Translations under genes and position numbers: made by a program | Notes under the pieces: model-generated | What the model saw: only the letters and a program-made list of their open reading frames with translations | Told to the model about the DNA's origin: nothing | Databases searched by the model: none | Assembly: GCA_050701115.1 (NCBI GenBank) | Contig: JBOHER010000019.1 | Coordinates: 1 to 37,963 of the forward strand | DNA length: 37,963 nt | From: JBOHER01 sp050701115 | Lineage (GTDB): Bacteria; Actinomycetota; Actinomycetes; Mycobacteriales; Pseudonocardiaceae | Direction of reading: 5' to 3' | Shown here: positions 7,137-14,518 of the stretch, one piece after another | Layout of the letters: the number at the start of each line of letters is the position of its first letter | Position numbering within the stretch: the stretch's first letter is position 1

Positions 7137-7921
7137 TTGGCGCCCTTACCTTTCTTGTCGCCCTTCGCCGGGGCAGGCTCGGGGAGCTCTCCCGGATAAG
7201 GCGACTCGAGCGCCTCGCTCTGCTTGCGAGTGAGCTCCGCACAACCAGCGAGCGCCATGTCCAACATCGTGTCCAAAGTGGAGCGGGTGAAGGTCGCGCC
7301 CTCCGCCGTGCCCTGCACCTCGATCAACGTGCCGGTGTGGGTCGCGACCACATTCATGTCCACCTCGGCGCGAGCGTCCTCCTCGTAGGGCAGATCGATC
7401 CGAACCCGACCGTCCACGACACCGACACTGACCGCGGACACCGCGGCGGACAGCGGCTTCGGGTCGGCCAGCCTGCCCGCCGCATCCAGCCAGGTGATCG
7501 CGTCGGCCAATGCGACGTAGCCACCGGTGATCGCCGCGGTACGGGTGCCGCCGTCGGCCTGAATCACGTCACAGTCGATGACGATGGTGTTCTCACCCAG
7601 CGCCGCGAGATCGATGCAGGCACGCAGCGATCGTCCGATCAGCCTGCTGATCTCATGGGTGCGCCCGCCGATCCGGCCCTTGACCGACTCCCGGTCGGTG
7701 CGCGTGTTGGTGGCCGAGGGCAACATCGAGTACTCGGCGGTCACCCAGCCTAGACCGGACCCCGCGCGCCACCGCGGCACGCCCTCGGTCACACTCGCGG
7801 CACACAGCACCCTGGTATTACCGAACTCGATGAGTACCGAACCGGCCGGCCATTTCTGGAATCCCCGGATGATCTTGACTTCGCGGAGCTGGTCGTCATC
7901 TCTGCCGTCTAATCTCGCCAC
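7133..7921 (-). CDS. rph: ribonuclease PH
   Basis: The 262-residue product is a phosphate-dependent 3' exoribonuclease that trims tRNA 3' ends. The core contains RDDDQLREVKI at the start, GSVLIEFGNTRVLCAASV, the RTHEISRLIGRSLRA helix and the VIQADGGTRTAAITGG segment, all typical of RNase PH. The last residues (PAPAKGDKKGKGAK) form a lysine-rich tail. The chosen start is the GTG at 7921. Its stop overlaps the rdgB start. About 90 bases separate it from the upstream metallo-hydrolase gene, so it may be in the same transcript as the murI block. Confidence 0.96.
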   Translation of the reverse strand: MARLDGRDDDQLREVKIIRGFQKWPAGSVLIEFGNTRVLCAASVTEGVPRWRAGSGLGWVTAEYSMLPSATNTRTDRESVKGRIGGRTHEISRLIGRSLRACIDLAALGENTIVIDCDVIQADGGTRTAAITGGYVALADAITWLDAAGRLADPKPLSAAVSAVSVGVVDGRVRIDLPYEEDARAEVDMNVVATHTGTLIEVQGTAEGATFTRSTLDTMLDMALAGCAELTRKQSEALESPYPGELPEPAPAKGDKKGKGAK

Positions 7922-8011
7922 CCGTTCACCCTAGCCGCGGCGCAGGCCCGTTTCCGCACGACCATTACGAGTTGCGTCACCCGTCACTCGTAGGTGCTGC
8001 ACGGACCCCAC

Positions 8012-8782
8012 TCAAATCTCGTAGCGGGCACCCTGCTCGATTAGTTCGAGCGGACCGTCGAAGGCCGCACGCGCCTCGGCGTGAATCTTGGTGCGATCGC
8101 TCCACGGTGCGATGTGCGTGATGAGCAGTCTGCGTGCCCGCGCCCTGGTGGCCAGCTCGCCTGCTTCGACGCCTGACAGGTGCACACCGATCGGGCGGTC
8201 GTCGGCATCGGTCCAGGAGGCCTCACTGAGCAGCACGTCGACGTCGGCGGCCAGCTCGTCCAGGATCGGGCAGATCCCGGTGTCGCCGGTGTAGGCGAGC
8301 GTCTTGCCACCGTGCGAGATACGCAGCCCGTACGCCGGAGTGGGGTGGCAGACCGGAAACGCGATGACCTGGAAGGGGCCGACCTGATGTCGCTCCATCG
8401 GCAAGGGCAAGAAGGTGTACACGTCCGACAGGTCGGTCTCGGCTCGTTCCGCCTCGTTCGGCGCGTAAAGATTCACCAGGCGCTGCTCGAGGTCCTCCGG
8501 CCCGAACACCGGCAGCCGCTGCTGACCCTGACCGTGCGGTCGGTCGGGGTGGTAACGCCGGAAGACCGTGAGCGCGGCGAAGTCGGCGCAGTGATCCGGA
8601 TGAAGGTGCGACAGCACCAGCGCGCCCAGATCGAACGGGCTACGGATCGCCTGCAGTTCGGAGAGCGTTCCGTTGCCGAGTTCGAGCCCGAGCACAAAGC
8701 CCTCCGCCTCGACCAGATATCCGGAGGCGTTGGTGTTCGGGCCAGGGATGCTGCCCGAGCACCCGAGGATCGTCAGTCGCAC
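8012..8782 (-). CDS. metallo-beta-lactamase-fold phosphodiesterase (Rv1339-like)
   Basis: The 256-residue protein has the metallo-beta-lactamase fold. The metal site is visible as SHLHPDH (H59, H61, D63, H64), with further ligands in FPVCHPTPAYG, YTGDTGICP and LLITHIAP. It occupies the murI-to-rph position of M. tuberculosis Rv1339, which has been reported to act as an atypical cyclic-AMP phosphodiesterase. By analogy this may lower cAMP, although RNase Z-like activity cannot be excluded from motifs alone. The GTG start (RLTILGCSGSIPGPN) directly begins the fold. The protein has no signal peptide and should be cytoplasmic. Confidence 0.88.
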   Translation of the reverse strand: MRLTILGCSGSIPGPNTNASGYLVEAEGFVLGLELGNGTLSELQAIRSPFDLGALVLSHLHPDHCADFAALTVFRRYHPDRPHGQGQQRLPVFGPEDLEQRLVNLYAPNEAERAETDLSDVYTFLPLPMERHQVGPFQVIAFPVCHPTPAYGLRISHGGKTLAYTGDTGICPILDELAADVDVLLSEASWTDADDRPIGVHLSGVEAGELATRARARRLLITHIAPWSDRTKIHAEARAAFDGPLELIEQGARYEI

Positions 8783-8867
8783 GGTGCATACCCTGCCACG
8801 TCACGCGGCATACGCGAATGACCGCGCGCACATCACCCCCGGGTGGCGGCTGGCAGGGCGGCCGGAG

Positions 8868-9695
8868 CTACCCGGAGTGACTCACGGTGGCGAGTGTGAA
8901 GCCCGCGGGCAGCCCAAGGAAGCGCTTGGCCACCTTGGTGAAGTGCTCGGCCGGTCCGGTGGCCAGGAACTCATGCGCCGGGGTGTCACCATCGGCGCCC
9001 AGCTCGGCCAGCAGGTCAGCCTCGGTCAGCACCCTGACCACGTCTTTTGCTGTTTCCTCTGCGCTGGAGACCAGGATGACGTCCTGTCCCATGACGATCT
9101 GTAGCACGCCGGTCAGCAGCGGGTAGTGCGTGCAGCCGAGCACCAGCGTGTCCACCTCGGCTCGCAGCAATGGCTCGAGGTACCCCTGCGCGAGGCCGAG
9201 CACCTGGCGACCGGAGGTGATGCCGCGCTCGACAAAATCGACGAACCTGGGGCACGCGACGCTCGTCACGGTCACATGGCTGGCGGCCGCGAACGCGTCG
9301 TCGTAGGCACGGGAGCGCACCGTGCCCGCGGTGCCGATGACTCCGATGCGGCCGGTGTGAGTGGCCGACACCGCACGCCGGACGGCAGGCAGCACGACCT
9401 CGACCACTGGAAGGTCGTAGCGTTCGCGGGCGTCGCCCAGGCACGCTGCCGAGGCGGTGTTACACGCGATCACCAGCGCTTTAACGCCGCTGTCCACCAG
9501 GTCGTCGAGCGCGGCGAGCGCCAGCTCGCGAGCACGGGCGATCGGCAGCGGTCCGTACGGTGTGTTCGCTGTGTCGCCGACATAGCGCAATCGTTCGGCG
9601 GGCAGTTGGTCGAGCACCGCGCGCGCCACGGTCAAACCGCCGACACCCGAGTCGAAAATCCCGATCGGAGCACCGGCGTCGACGGGTTTGGTCAC
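8868..9695 (-). CDS. murI: glutamate racemase
   Basis: The 275-residue enzyme interconverts L- and D-glutamate to supply D-Glu for peptidoglycan. The two catalytic cysteines are clear: ALVIACNTASAA (C78) and LVLGCTHYPLL (C188). The substrate-binding IFDSGVGGLTVA (D15, S16) and NTPYGP are also present. Length is typical. Its GTG start overlaps the stop of the rhomboid gene (GTGA), so the two are coupled. An 85-base gap separates it from the following metallo-hydrolase gene. Confidence 0.97.
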   Translation of the reverse strand: MTKPVDAGAPIGIFDSGVGGLTVARAVLDQLPAERLRYVGDTANTPYGPLPIARARELALAALDDLVDSGVKALVIACNTASAACLGDARERYDLPVVEVVLPAVRRAVSATHTGRIGVIGTAGTVRSRAYDDAFAAASHVTVTSVACPRFVDFVERGITSGRQVLGLAQGYLEPLLRAEVDTLVLGCTHYPLLTGVLQIVMGQDVILVSSAEETAKDVVRVLTEADLLAELGADGDTPAHEFLATGPAEHFTKVAKRFLGLPAGFTLATVSHSG

Positions 9696-10354
9696 CCGGC
9701 GAGACTACCCGGCAGGCTTTTCTTGGTTGCCGGGCTGCCCTTGCCGTCGTTGTCCGCTCGGGACGCGAGCCAGGCGGCGAGCACGCCGGCCAGGGCGCCG
9801 AACAGGTGCCCTTGCCAGGAGATCCCGGGAGCGCCGGGCAGCACCCCCCACAGCATTCCGCCGTAGACGAAGAACAACACGGCGGCCAGCACGAGTTGGC
9901 CGATACTGCGGTTGAAGATGCCGCGGACAAGTAGATAGGCAAGCCAGCCGAAGGCCACGCCCGAGGCGCCGATGGTAATCGCACCGGAGGGGCCGAACAG
10001 CCAGACGCCGAGGCCGCCGAGCAGCCAGATGGTGGCCGTGACCGCGATCCATTGCCGGAGCCCGCCCGCAAGGCTCAGGAAGGCGAAGAGCAGCACCGGG
10101 CCGGTGTTGGCGATCAGGTGGTCCCAACCGTGGTGGAGCAGCGGTGCCCAGAGCACCCCGTCGAGACCGGAAAGGGTCCTGCTCTCGATACCTTCCTGAT
10201 CGAGTTCGGCGAGCAAGAGCACATCGACAATTTCGACCAGGTACAACAACGCGGTGAACGCGACCGCGATGAACAGAGCAGGCTTGACGCGTGCAGGCAG
10301 TACCCGCTTGGCCTGGCTCACTGTGCGACCCGATCCCGCTGGCATCGTGCTCAT
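9692..10354 (-). CDS. rhomboid-family intramembrane serine protease
   Basis: With the ATG at 10354 the product has 220 residues and about six membrane segments. The catalytic pair is visible: GASGVAFGW (S131) and WQGHLFGALAG (H183), with the oxyanion-side HHGWDHLIANT (H75, N83). Rhomboids cleave membrane-protein segments; this one matches the position of Rv1337. The open frame extends upstream to 10447, but that part is antisense to an inverted-repeat element (encoding MGVLKTPK-like residues) and is not conserved coding sequence, so the later start is preferred. A nearby ATG at 10345 is an alternative. The last 20 residues (SRADNDGKGSPATKKSLPG) are a soluble tail. Confidence 0.9.
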   Translation of the reverse strand: MSTMPAGSGRTVSQAKRVLPARVKPALFIAVAFTALLYLVEIVDVLLLAELDQEGIESRTLSGLDGVLWAPLLHHGWDHLIANTGPVLLFAFLSLAGGLRQWIAVTATIWLLGGLGVWLFGPSGAITIGASGVAFGWLAYLLVRGIFNRSIGQLVLAAVLFFVYGGMLWGVLPGAPGISWQGHLFGALAGVLAAWLASRADNDGKGSPATKKSLPGSLAG

Positions 10355-10422
10355 ACCCCCAAGGTTACGGATGGGCCAGGCGGCAGGCTTCAGGGAAATC
10401 CCTGAGTTCAGTGCCGGCCCGC

Positions 10423-10577
10423 GTTTGGGGGTCTTCAAGACCCCCAAACCCCCACCAGGTCATCGCTAACCCCCCAAACTTCCCCGGCTACGGCATCCAC
10501 CGCAGCGACTCAGGCAGGGTTTGCGGCGGTTAGCGGCCGTTTTCCCTGGGGTTTGGGGGTCTTGAAGACCCCCAAAC
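10423..10577. repeat. nested inverted-repeat element, copy A (MITE/REP-like)
   Basis: The 155-bp element is bounded by two 27-bp near-palindromes (10423-10449 and 10551-10577), each with 13-base arms GTTTGGGGGTCTT/AAGACCCCCAAAC and a one-base centre. The right one is the exact reverse complement of the left. Inside is a second inverted repeat: CGCTAACCCCCCAAAC (10464-10479) against GTTTGCGGCGGTTAGCG (10519-10535). The right end overlaps the last base of the cysM stop codon. A related copy lies at 29555-29712. It encodes no protein. It could be a non-autonomous mobile element or a strong hairpin pair limiting transcription between cysM and the rhomboid gene. Confidence 0.85.
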
Positions 10578-11527
10578 TACGCCCAGAGTTGACCGTCGAG
10601 CCGTTCTGCGGCTTCGTCAAGAGAGCCGGAATAGGCGCCGGTGGACAGGTATTTCCACCCGGCATCTGCCACCACGAACGCCACCTCGGCACGCTCACCC
10701 TTAGCGGCTGCCTTCTCGGCGACGGCCAGCGCGGCATGCAGCACGGCCCCGGTCGAGATGCCGGCGAAGATGCCCTCGAACTCGAGCAGTTCACGAGTGC
10801 GGCGTAGCGCATCGTAGGCACCGACCGAATACCGGCCGGTCAGCACATCCGGGTCGTACAGCTCGGGCACGAAGCCCTCATCCAGGTTGCGCAGCCCATA
10901 AACGAGCTCGCCGTAGCGGGGCTCAGCCGCGACGATCTGCACGTCGGGCTTGTGCTCGCGCAAGTACCGGCCCACCCCGACCAGCGTTCCAGTAGTACCC
11001 AGTCCACCGACAAAATGGGTGATCTCCGGCAGATCCTTGAGAATCTCCGGGCCGGTACCGACGTAGTGCGCCTCGGCATTGGCCGGGTTGCCGTACTGGT
11101 ACAGCAACACCCAGTCCGGGTTGGCCTCCGCGAGTTCCTTAGCTCTGCGCACGGCCTCGTTGGACCCACCCGCGGCAGGCGAGAAGACGATCCGCGCGCC
11201 GTAGGCCTGCAGCAACTGCTTGCGTTCGGTCGAGGTGTTCTCCGGCATCACGCAGACCAGTCCGTAACCCTTGACCTTGGCGGCCATGGCCAGCGAAATG
11301 CCGGTGTTACCCGAAGTCGGCTCGAGGATGGTGCAGCCGTGCTGGAGCCTGCCGTCGCGCTCGGCAGCCTCGATCATCGCCAGCGCGGGCCGGTCCTTGA
11401 TCGAGCCGGTCGGATTGCGGTCCTCTAGCTTGGCCCACAACCGGACGTCGCGCGCAGGAGACAACCGCGGCAAGCCCACCAGCGGCGTGCCGCCGACCGC
11501 GTCGAGCAGCGATTCGTACCGGCTCAC
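10577..11527 (-). CDS. cysM: O-phosphoserine sulfhydrylase, CysM type
   Basis: The 316-residue PLP enzyme makes cysteine. In M. tuberculosis, CysM transfers sulfur from thiocarboxylated CysO to O-phosphoserine rather than using free sulfide. The PLP lysine is K44 in PTGSIKDRPAL; the phosphate-binding TSGNTGIS and GTTGTLVGVG loops are visible. The phosphoserine-specific region YGELVYGLRNLDEGFVPELY and the C-terminal GWKYLSTGAYSGSLDEA closely resemble the mycobacterial enzyme, supporting the CysO-dependent type over plain CysK. The GTG start lies three bases after the cysO stop, and mec is upstream of both. Its stop codon touches the inverted-repeat element. Confidence 0.95.
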   Translation of the reverse strand: MSRYESLLDAVGGTPLVGLPRLSPARDVRLWAKLEDRNPTGSIKDRPALAMIEAAERDGRLQHGCTILEPTSGNTGISLAMAAKVKGYGLVCVMPENTSTERKQLLQAYGARIVFSPAAGGSNEAVRRAKELAEANPDWVLLYQYGNPANAEAHYVGTGPEILKDLPEITHFVGGLGTTGTLVGVGRYLREHKPDVQIVAAEPRYGELVYGLRNLDEGFVPELYDPDVLTGRYSVGAYDALRRTRELLEFEGIFAGISTGAVLHAALAVAEKAAAKGERAEVAFVVADAGWKYLSTGAYSGSLDEAAERLDGQLWA

Positions 11528-11530
11528 GGC

Positions 11531-11809
11531 TTAGCGCGCGCCGCCGGCGACGGCGGGCAGGATCGTCAAAGTGTCACCGTCGGTGACCTCGGCATCGAGG
11601 CCGCCCGCGAAACGCACGTCCTCGTCGTTGACGTAGACGTTGACGAAGCGGTGCAGCTTCTCGTCCTTGACCAGGCGGGCCTTCAGACCACCGTGACGTG
11701 ACTCGATGTCATCGATGACCTCGAGGACGGTCTTGCCGTTCGCCTCGACGGACTTCTCACCGCCGGTGTGCGTACGCAGGATGGTCGGAATGGACACGGT
11801 CACGGCCAT
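11531..11809 (-). CDS. cysO: ubiquitin-like sulfur carrier protein with two extra C-terminal residues
   Basis: The 92-residue protein has the MoaD/ThiS beta-grasp fold. In the CysM pathway its C-terminal glycine is thiocarboxylated, receives O-phosphoserine-derived alanine as a cysteinyl adduct, and is then cleaved by Mec. Typical features are VTVSIPTILRTHTGGEKSV and KLHRFVNVYVNDEDVRF. The notable point is the end: TILPAVAGG is followed by Ala91-Arg92, whereas the mycobacterial CysO ends at the di-glycine. Trimming by the neighbouring JAMM protease may be needed for activation. A strong GGAGGTAACC ribosome site precedes the ATG. The gene lies between mec and cysM. Confidence 0.93.
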   Translation of the reverse strand: MAVTVSIPTILRTHTGGEKSVEANGKTVLEVIDDIESRHGGLKARLVKDEKLHRFVNVYVNDEDVRFAGGLDAEVTDGDTLTILPAVAGGAR

Positions 11810-11893
11810 GGGTTACCTCCGCATATGTGGGCCGGGTTCTGCAAACAACAGACGTCGACGGGCTCGGGGCTATTCCCCGCGCTCGCTCGCGCG

Positions 11894-12343
11894 CTATTCG
11901 GGAACGTCGTCACTGCCAGTATTGGCGAACATGTACGACTCGACGACCTCGACCTCTTCCTCGGTCACGACGCCGTCGACGATGCGGTACGAGCGCAACT
12001 CGTGCGCCTCGGGATCCCTGGTGGAAACCAAGATGTAGTGCGCTTCGGGCTCGGAGGCGTAGGAAATGTCGGTGCGCGAGGGGTAGGCCTCGGTCGCGGT
12101 GTGTGAGTGGTAGATCACCACGGGCACCTCATCCCGAGCGGCCATCTCCCGGTAGAGCTTGAGCAGATCGAGTGAGTCGAACTCGTAGAATGTCGGTGAT
12201 CGCGCCGCGTTGAGCATGGGAATGAACCGCTCGGGGCGGTCGGTGCCCTCGGGGCCGGCGATCACCCCGCACGCCTCGTCGGGGTGATCCCCACGAGCGT
12301 GCGCGACGATCGCGTCGACGAGTTCGCGGCGGATCTGAAGCAC
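11894..12343 (-). CDS. mec: JAMM-domain zinc metallopeptidase (Mec)
   Basis: The 149-residue protein is a JAB1/MPN+ metalloprotease. The zinc site is complete: E23 in DEACGVIAG, H79-S-H81 in IYHSHTATEAYPSRTD, and D92 with S89. In M. tuberculosis, Mec releases cysteine from the CysO-cysteine adduct. Here the adjacent CysO homologue ends GG-Ala-Arg, so the enzyme may also remove that dipeptide. The start is a GTG; 84 bases separate its stop from the cysO ATG. The 128-base gap upstream (12344-12471) shows no gene. Confidence 0.93.
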   Translation of the reverse strand: MLQIRRELVDAIVAHARGDHPDEACGVIAGPEGTDRPERFIPMLNAARSPTFYEFDSLDLLKLYREMAARDEVPVVIYHSHTATEAYPSRTDISYASEPEAHYILVSTRDPEAHELRSYRIVDGVVTEEEVEVVESYMFANTGSDDVPE

Positions 12344-12471
12344 CTACCCATCCTAGAGGGTGGACAGTGTTCTCCCATGGGGGTCCGCACCGTGAGACTC
12401 CGCACGTCACGGCGCGGCGTTGCGTTGCGGCTCCCCGTTGTCAATGCCACATTGGGGACATCTGCTGCGCC

Positions 12472-13497
12472 CTAACTGAGCACCCCCGGCCATTTGTCGC
12501 GGTAGCCAGGCAGATCTGGCAGGCCGGTAGCCGACAGCGTGCCGTGCACGACCGCGCGGGCGAAGGTGGCGGCAGCGGCCGTGCACAACTGGTCGAACAC
12601 CGTCGCATGGGCGGCAACACCGAACGGACCCTCCGCAGCAGGAAGCTCGCGCGCCCCGGTGGCCAGCGCGAACACCGTATCGCCGTCGAACATCGAATGC
12701 GCAGGCCGCACCGCACGCGCAAGGCCATCCTGCGCGGACATCGCCAACCGCCTGCATTCCGCCTTGGTCAGCGTCGCATCGGTTGCGATGACGCCGATCG
12801 TGGTGTTCAGCGAAGCGGTGTCATCCGCAGACAGCTCCGCAGGCCGGTCGGGCCAGCCGCGCACGCCGAACTCCCCCGCCAGCTCGTGGTCTGCCGCCCA
12901 TGGCCGACCGGTTGCAAGATCGACCGCCTCGCCGTGCGCGTTGACGACCGCCAGTGCGCCCACGGTGCATCCGTCCTCGAGCACCACACTGGCCGTCCCG
13001 ATGCCGCCCTTGAGCGCGCCGACCTTCGCGCCGGTACCGGCACCCAGGCAGCCCTGCGCGACGGGTCCACCACCAGCGGCCGCACACGCCCGGTAGCCGA
13101 ACTCGGCATCCGGCCGATGACCCCAATCGCTGCGCGGGAGGTCGAAAATCACCGCACCGGGCACAATCGGCACCACCTCGTGCGGCTCGGCTCCGACCGG
13201 GAACCCGTGCCGTCGCTCCTCCAGCCAGCGCATGACGCCGTCGGCGGCTGCCAGGCCGTAGGCGCTGCCACCGGACAGGCACACGGCGTGCGCCTGCTGC
13301 ACCAGATTCTCCGGCGCGAGCAGGTCGGTTTCGCGCGTGCCGGGCGCTCCGCCACGCGCGTCGACGCCACCGACCGCGCCGTCGGGCACGAGCACCACGG
13401 TGGTCCCGGTGGCCCAGCCCTGGCCACGTCGCTGGTAGTGCCCAACGAGCACCCCGGCCACGTCCGTGATGGCGTTGTACCGCCCCGGCTCACTCAT
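12472..13497 (-). CDS. P1-family peptidase (DmpA/BapA-like, Rv1333-like)
   Basis: The 341-residue product belongs to the P1 (DmpA) family of N-terminal-nucleophile aminopeptidases, which self-cleave to expose the catalytic Ser or Thr. The cleavage-site region is SLNTTIGVIATDATLTKAEC, with N231 followed by T232 and T233; the C-terminal half contains PAHSMFDGDTVFALATG. The N-terminal part has the family pattern YNAITDVAGVLVGHYQ and LSGGSAYGLAAADGV. An ATG at 13497 is preferred, although an in-frame ATG at 13512 exists. Substrate is unknown. It follows DUF2017 across a 97-base gap filled with palindromic repeats. Confidence 0.88.
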   Translation of the reverse strand: MSEPGRYNAITDVAGVLVGHYQRRGQGWATGTTVVLVPDGAVGGVDARGGAPGTRETDLLAPENLVQQAHAVCLSGGSAYGLAAADGVMRWLEERRHGFPVGAEPHEVVPIVPGAVIFDLPRSDWGHRPDAEFGYRACAAAGGGPVAQGCLGAGTGAKVGALKGGIGTASVVLEDGCTVGALAVVNAHGEAVDLATGRPWAADHELAGEFGVRGWPDRPAELSADDTASLNTTIGVIATDATLTKAECRRLAMSAQDGLARAVRPAHSMFDGDTVFALATGARELPAAEGPFGVAAHATVFDQLCTAAAATFARAVVHGTLSATGLPDLPGYRDKWPGVLS

Positions 13498-13509
13498 CCG
13501 GCCCCCATG

Positions 13510-13590
13510 CACTGAAAGACGCTTTCAGCGCACTGGGCGCAGTGAACGGCGCTTTCAGTGCATCCAATGCACTGAAAGCGTCTTTCAGCG
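13510..13590. repeat. cluster of CTGAAAG palindromes
   Basis: CTGAAAG-acg-CTTTCAG (13512-13528) recurs in reverse complement at 13572-13588. A third, degenerate copy lies between and extends into a 14-bp stem: CGCTTTCAGTGCAT (13550-13563) with ATGCACTGAAAGCG (13567-13580) around a three-base loop. The cluster fills the gap between DUF2017 and the P1 peptidase gene. It would fold strongly in RNA, so it may damp or process the transcript, or be a dispersed genomic repeat. Confidence 0.75.
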
Positions 13591-13594
13591 CCCA

Positions 13595-14152
13595 TCATGC
13601 GGCCATCGCCTGCACAAGGCTCTCCTGCAGGTAGGTGAGCCAATGGTACACGCCGAGATGCGGCGCCCTCGGGTCGTCCGAGGGGAGTTCCTCGGGCATG
13701 TCCTCGGTGACATCCAGCGCGGTGCCCAACGCGATCCGGACGTCGTTGATCGCGGACACCCACGCGTCGGCCTGTTCCAGCGACAACCGCACCTCGCCAC
13801 CCTGGGGCCCGAGGGTCTGCATCACCACGGCCGCCACGCCCGCCTTCGCCTCGATCAGCTCAGGTTCGTGCAGCGATCGGAGCGCCGCCACGGAGTCGAG
13901 TTCCTCGCGCGAGGGATTGTCCGGATCGAGCCGATGGAAATCGGGCAGCAACCGGGAGAGCACCGGATCATTCGGCGCGGTCGACGGGCCGATCCGGATG
14001 CCGGTGAGTTCGGCGAGCTCGTCGTTCGGCGCCTCGTCGGACCGCGCCCGCAGCATGTCCTCGACCTGGCTGATCAAGCCTCGCAGCACGGCCGCCTCCT
14101 GCTGCTCGAATCCCGCGATTACCCGGGCGCCCTTGCGCCGCCAAGGCTTCAC
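13595..14152 (-). CDS. DUF2017 family protein
   Basis: The 185-residue product matches in position and character the DUF2017 protein that follows clpS in actinobacteria (Rv1332 in M. tuberculosis). It has helical segments such as QQEAAVLRGLISQVEDML, PNDPVLSRLLPDFHR and QADAWVSAINDVRIALGT. The start is taken as the GTG at 14152, which overlaps the clpS stop in a GTGA junction; the longer frame from 14176 would overlap clpS by 28 bases. The constant pairing with clpS suggests a role in N-degron or ClpP-related regulation, but no biochemical function is known to me. Confidence 0.85.
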   Translation of the reverse strand: MKPWRRKGARVIAGFEQQEAAVLRGLISQVEDMLRARSDEAPNDELAELTGIRIGPSTAPNDPVLSRLLPDFHRLDPDNPSREELDSVAALRSLHEPELIEAKAGVAAVVMQTLGPQGGEVRLSLEQADAWVSAINDVRIALGTALDVTEDMPEELPSDDPRAPHLGVYHWLTYLQESLVQAMAA

Positions 14153-14448
14153 GACGGCTGCTGCATGGTCGCCCACAGACCTGCCGCGTGCAGCCGCGCG
14201 ACATCGCCCTCGACCTTCTCCTTGGAACCGGACGACACGATCGCTTTCCCCTTGTGGTGCACATCAAGCATCAGCTTGGTGGCGTGGTCGCGGCTGTAAC
14301 CGAACAGCTTCTGGAACACGTAGGTGACATAGGACATCAGGTTGACCGGGTCGTTCCACACGACGGTTTGCCACGGCCTGTCCTCGGCTCCGAGTTCGGC
14401 GCCGAGTGGATCAGCCTGGGTCTGTTCGGCCTCGACGGGCGTGGACAT
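14149..14448 (-). CDS. clpS: ATP-dependent Clp protease adaptor ClpS
   Basis: The 99-residue protein delivers N-degron substrates to the ClpAP/ClpCP protease. The conserved core is WQTVVWNDPVNLMSYVTYVF, with the Asn-Asp pair and Met that line the N-terminal-residue pocket, followed by KLFGYSRDHATKLMLDVHHKG and KEKVEGDVARLHAAGL. Its length matches actinobacterial homologues. It begins the minus-strand block (clpS, DUF2017, P1 peptidase) and is divergent from pncB across 70 bases. Confidence 0.96.
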   Translation of the reverse strand: MSTPVEAEQTQADPLGAELGAEDRPWQTVVWNDPVNLMSYVTYVFQKLFGYSRDHATKLMLDVHHKGKAIVSSGSKEKVEGDVARLHAAGLWATMQQPS

Positions 14449-14518
14449 ATCTCCATGGTGTCACGCAGTCATCCAGGCGCAATCAACAGCCCGATTTGAT
14501 CAGCTACGCTCCGGCTCC

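Noticed and set aside
10355..10447. N-terminal extension of the rhomboid gene and similar MGVLKTPK-type peptides
   Set aside because: The residues come from the inverted-repeat element read as codons, and the same peptide appears in unrelated frames at the other copy.
12367..13515. 382-codon plus-strand frame
   Set aside because: Antisense to the P1 peptidase gene, which has clear motifs; the frame is low-complexity Arg/Gly/His.
13510..13590. possible CRISPR-like repeat array
   Set aside because: Only three units with unequal spacing and palindromic structure, no spacers of uniform length and no cas genes.
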